DNA of 64,000 nucleotides from a virus. The notes beneath the pieces were generated by a model. The model had not been told where the DNA came from, did not search any database, and was given only the letters and a program-made list of their open reading frames with translations. This document shows positions 62,867 to 64,000 of the stretch, piece after piece. A program made the position numbers and the translations under genes. The stretch is from positions 1 through 64,000 of IMG/VR virus record IMGVR_UViG_3300022592_000003. One strand, 5' to 3'. Numbering within the stretch: the first letter of the stretch is position 1; every line of letters begins with the position of its first letter.

Positions 62867-63132
62867 TATTTATGCCAATCTACTAGATAGGTTGTGCCCC
62901 ACTTATCATAGGGAATGTTGATGATGGTCCAAATCTTCCACCACCTATATCCTGCTCGTGATAGTTCAGTGCCGTTGTAATGGGCAAAGTCTTCATGATC
63001 TAATGCTCGCTCTATCGCAAAACTTGATAGATGATTGCAAGCATTGGCAAACCACCTGAGTGGCAAGATGTTGGTCTTGTGCTCTGGTGTGGTTGAATAC
63101 TCAAACCTACCGTGCAAGTCTTCCGGTTCCAT
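62866..63132 (-). CDS. Hypothetical protein, 88 aa
   Basis: AAAGGAGTAACT precedes the ATG. Aromatic-rich: 'WFANACNHLSSFAIERALDH', AGYRWWKIWTIINIPYDKWG. Compact alpha/beta appearance with His and Trp pairs. No family assigned. Confidence 0.66.
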   Translation of the reverse strand: MEPEDLHGRFEYSTTPEHKTNILPLRWFANACNHLSSFAIERALDHEDFAHYNGTELSRAGYRWWKIWTIINIPYDKWGTTYLVDWHK

Positions 63133-63229
63133 AGTTACTCCTTTCTATTAGTAATGAGCAGTTTATAGAGATGCTCAGCTCTTGGCGAGGGAGGTTTTCT
63201 GACTACAAGTCATCCCGCACTCCGTGCCG

Positions 63230-63302
63230 TGCCCTCAGCCAGAATCGAACTGGCAACACTCACCTTAGGACGATGATGTTCTATCCATTGAACTATGAGG
63301 GC
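63230..63302 (-). tRNA. tRNA-Arg (anticodon CCU)
   Basis: On the minus strand: 7-bp acceptor stem GCCCTCA/TGAGGGC, D-arm GTTC/GAAC, anticodon stem TCATC/GGTGA with loop GTCCTAA (anticodon CCT at 34-36), variable loop GTGTT, T-arm GCCAG-TTCGATT-CTGGC, discriminator A, no encoded CCA. All stems pair. Reads AGG codons. Confidence 0.95.
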
Positions 63303-63336
63303 GTAAGCAGTTTAGCCTTGTCATGCTTAGGACAGG

Positions 63337-63360
63337 AGTTCTTTTACCTCAGGAAGAACT
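63337..63360 (-). other. Small hairpin in gene-free stretch downstream of tRNA
   Basis: AGTTCTT / AAGAACT, 7-bp arms with a 10-nt loop. The 120-nt stretch 63303-63423, between the tRNA and the next gene, shows nothing else; the hairpin may mark processing or a terminator of the 63424 gene (minus sense). Confidence 0.4.
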
Positions 63361-63423
63361 ATAGAAACCAACCACATGTGGACTCTCGTCTCTTAGACCA
63401 CTTAATGTGTGTTATTAAATTGT

Positions 63424-63867
63424 TTAGCGGATGAACTGAGCCCAAGTAGATGTTGTTGTGATCTTGAACTCAGTATCTGTTGAGCCTTGGATGATTGCGA
63501 TAGCATTTTCTACCTGATCGTAATCACTCAATGGCTTGCTGTAGTTTCGAGTTTTATACTCAGGACTACGAGAACACTGTGGGTATTTACCCAAGGCTGC
63601 CTCTAGTTCTGTAGTATCAAAGTAGATACTGGCACGATAGCTATTCGCATAGCCTCCTATACCGATATCAAACTTTGTTGCCTTAGCGATGTTCTTCTTG
63701 ACCCATGCTTCGGCCTTCTTTTCCCAAGCGGCACGACGCTTTTCAATGGTGGCAGAGTCTTTTTCCCACTCTGTTATCTCATCGTCCATACGCTTGATTG
63801 TTGCTTTTAACTTGGCGACTAGATCTTTCTTAGCCCAAGTTGTTGCGATTACCTTGGTTGAGGTCAT
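63424..63867 (-). CDS. Hypothetical coiled-coil protein, 147 aa
   Basis: ATG 63867 chosen (AGGAGGGCTATTACC upstream); the frame runs open further but without a site. Contains a coiled coil (LKATIKRMDDEITEWEKDSA then TIEKRRAAWEKKAEAWVKKN) and C-terminal alpha/beta part. Coupled to the 36-codon ORF upstream by ATGA. Unrecognised. Confidence 0.68.
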   Translation of the reverse strand: MTSTKVIATTWAKKDLVAKLKATIKRMDDEITEWEKDSATIEKRRAAWEKKAEAWVKKNIAKATKFDIGIGGYANSYRASIYFDTTELEAALGKYPQCSRSPEYKTRNYSKPLSDYDQVENAIAIIQGSTDTEFKITTTSTWAQFIR

Positions 63868-63974
63868 GGTAATAGCCCTCCTTTGTTGTACGTGGTCCCC
63901 ACCACGGCTGTGGCGGGGCGTGTTTGTGTTGGTGCATGTTTTATAGACCACATGCTCTGCGTCTTCATGTGCAT
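63864..63974 (-). CDS. Small ORF containing motif copy 8, 36 aa
   Basis: MHMKTQSMWSIKHAPTQTRP then a Val/Gly/Tyr-rich tail, stop TGA overlapping the next ATG (ATGA). A second ATG at 63968 is possible. The ATGA coupling and in-frame PTQT support it, but the length is short and the start has no strong site. Confidence 0.45.
   Translation of the reverse strand: MHMKTQSMWSIKHAPTQTRPATAVVGTTYNKGGLLP
63921..63932 (-). repeat. 12-nt motif CCAACACAAACA, copy 8
   Basis: In frame as PTQT in the 36-aa ORF; next to a GC-rich hairpin (63897-63918: CCCC-A-CCAC / GTGG-C-GGGG). Confidence 0.85.
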
Positions 63975-64000
63975 ACCATCTCTATACAGTCAGAACTAAG

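Noticed and set aside
1-64000. Integrase, repressor or attachment site
   Set aside because: No recombinase or lambda-type repressor seen; RHH and MerR-like proteins alone do not show lysogeny.
1-64000. Terminase, portal or major capsid protein
   Set aside because: No Walker-type terminase motif or capsid/portal-sized gene found in the window.

Overview
The window looks like about 64 kb of a larger contractile-tailed (myovirus-type) phage genome that infects an actinobacterium. A tail sheath, tail tube, gp25-like wedge, baseplate J-like wedge, gp5-like OB-fold spike and gpD-like hub are all readable, so the particle type is clear. The host call rests on two WhiB-family Fe-S regulators, a DUF4192-like protein, an MSMEG_6728/Pyr_excise-type protein and a coenzyme-B12-dependent ribonucleotide reductase. 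Base composition (mid-40s % GC by eye) is low for classical soil actinobacteria and would fit a freshwater lineage such as Nanopelagicales; that is inference. No terminase, portal, capsid protein or integrase was seen, so the head module probably lies left of the window and the phage is probably lytic.

Layout. 0-3.1 kb (+): end of the head/decoration block, a collagen-like fibre protein and four tiny overlapping basic or Cys-rich genes, closed by a terminator. 3.2-19.5 kb (+): neck, sheath, tube, a tail-chaperone/baseplate protein with a probable +1 frameshift extension, a tape measure with an M23 peptidase domain, hub, spike and wedges, and a 1065-aa tail protein with four jelly-roll-like modules. 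19.5-36.3 kb (+): replication and recombination: an initiator-like protein carrying a candidate origin inside its gene, DnaC-like loader, DnaB helicase, primase, SNF2-type helicase, ssDNA-binding candidate, PolA-type polymerase, RecA, three PD-(D/E)XK nucleases, dNMP kinase, two WhiB proteins and a SpoVS/Alba-type protein. 36.3-38.1 kb (+): phosphoesterase. 38.15-41.7 kb (-): lysis cassette (endolysin, two small membrane proteins and a secreted PA14-FN3-proline-rich protein). 41.8-53.8 kb (+): small membrane proteins, HNH nuclease, a run of short unknown proteins, then a nucleotidyltransferase / HAD-like / TGT(DpdA)-like block, class II RNR, NrdH-like glutaredoxin and a 47-aa extremely acidic protein. 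53.87-64 kb (-): a dense cassette of small early-type genes, a pyrimidine-dimer-glycosylase-like protein, a VWA/HExxH protein with its MoxR/CobS-like ATPase, a structured non-coding element and tRNA-Arg(CCU).

Genes are tightly packed, with TAATG and ATGA overlaps nearly everywhere, so many genes of 25-60 codons can be assigned by translational coupling. Regulation visible in the sequence: three copies of an extended -10 promoter motif (TTAyCCTATAkAAT), one textbook -35/-10 promoter followed by an 11-bp leader hairpin, and bidirectional terminators at the convergent junctions. The most unusual signal is a perfectly conserved 12-mer, CCAACACAAACA in the transcript sense. It occurs eight times, about every 1.0-1.8 kb, only in the last 10 kb. 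It sits just after stop codons or inside flexible linkers, where it always reads Pro-Thr-Gln-Thr.
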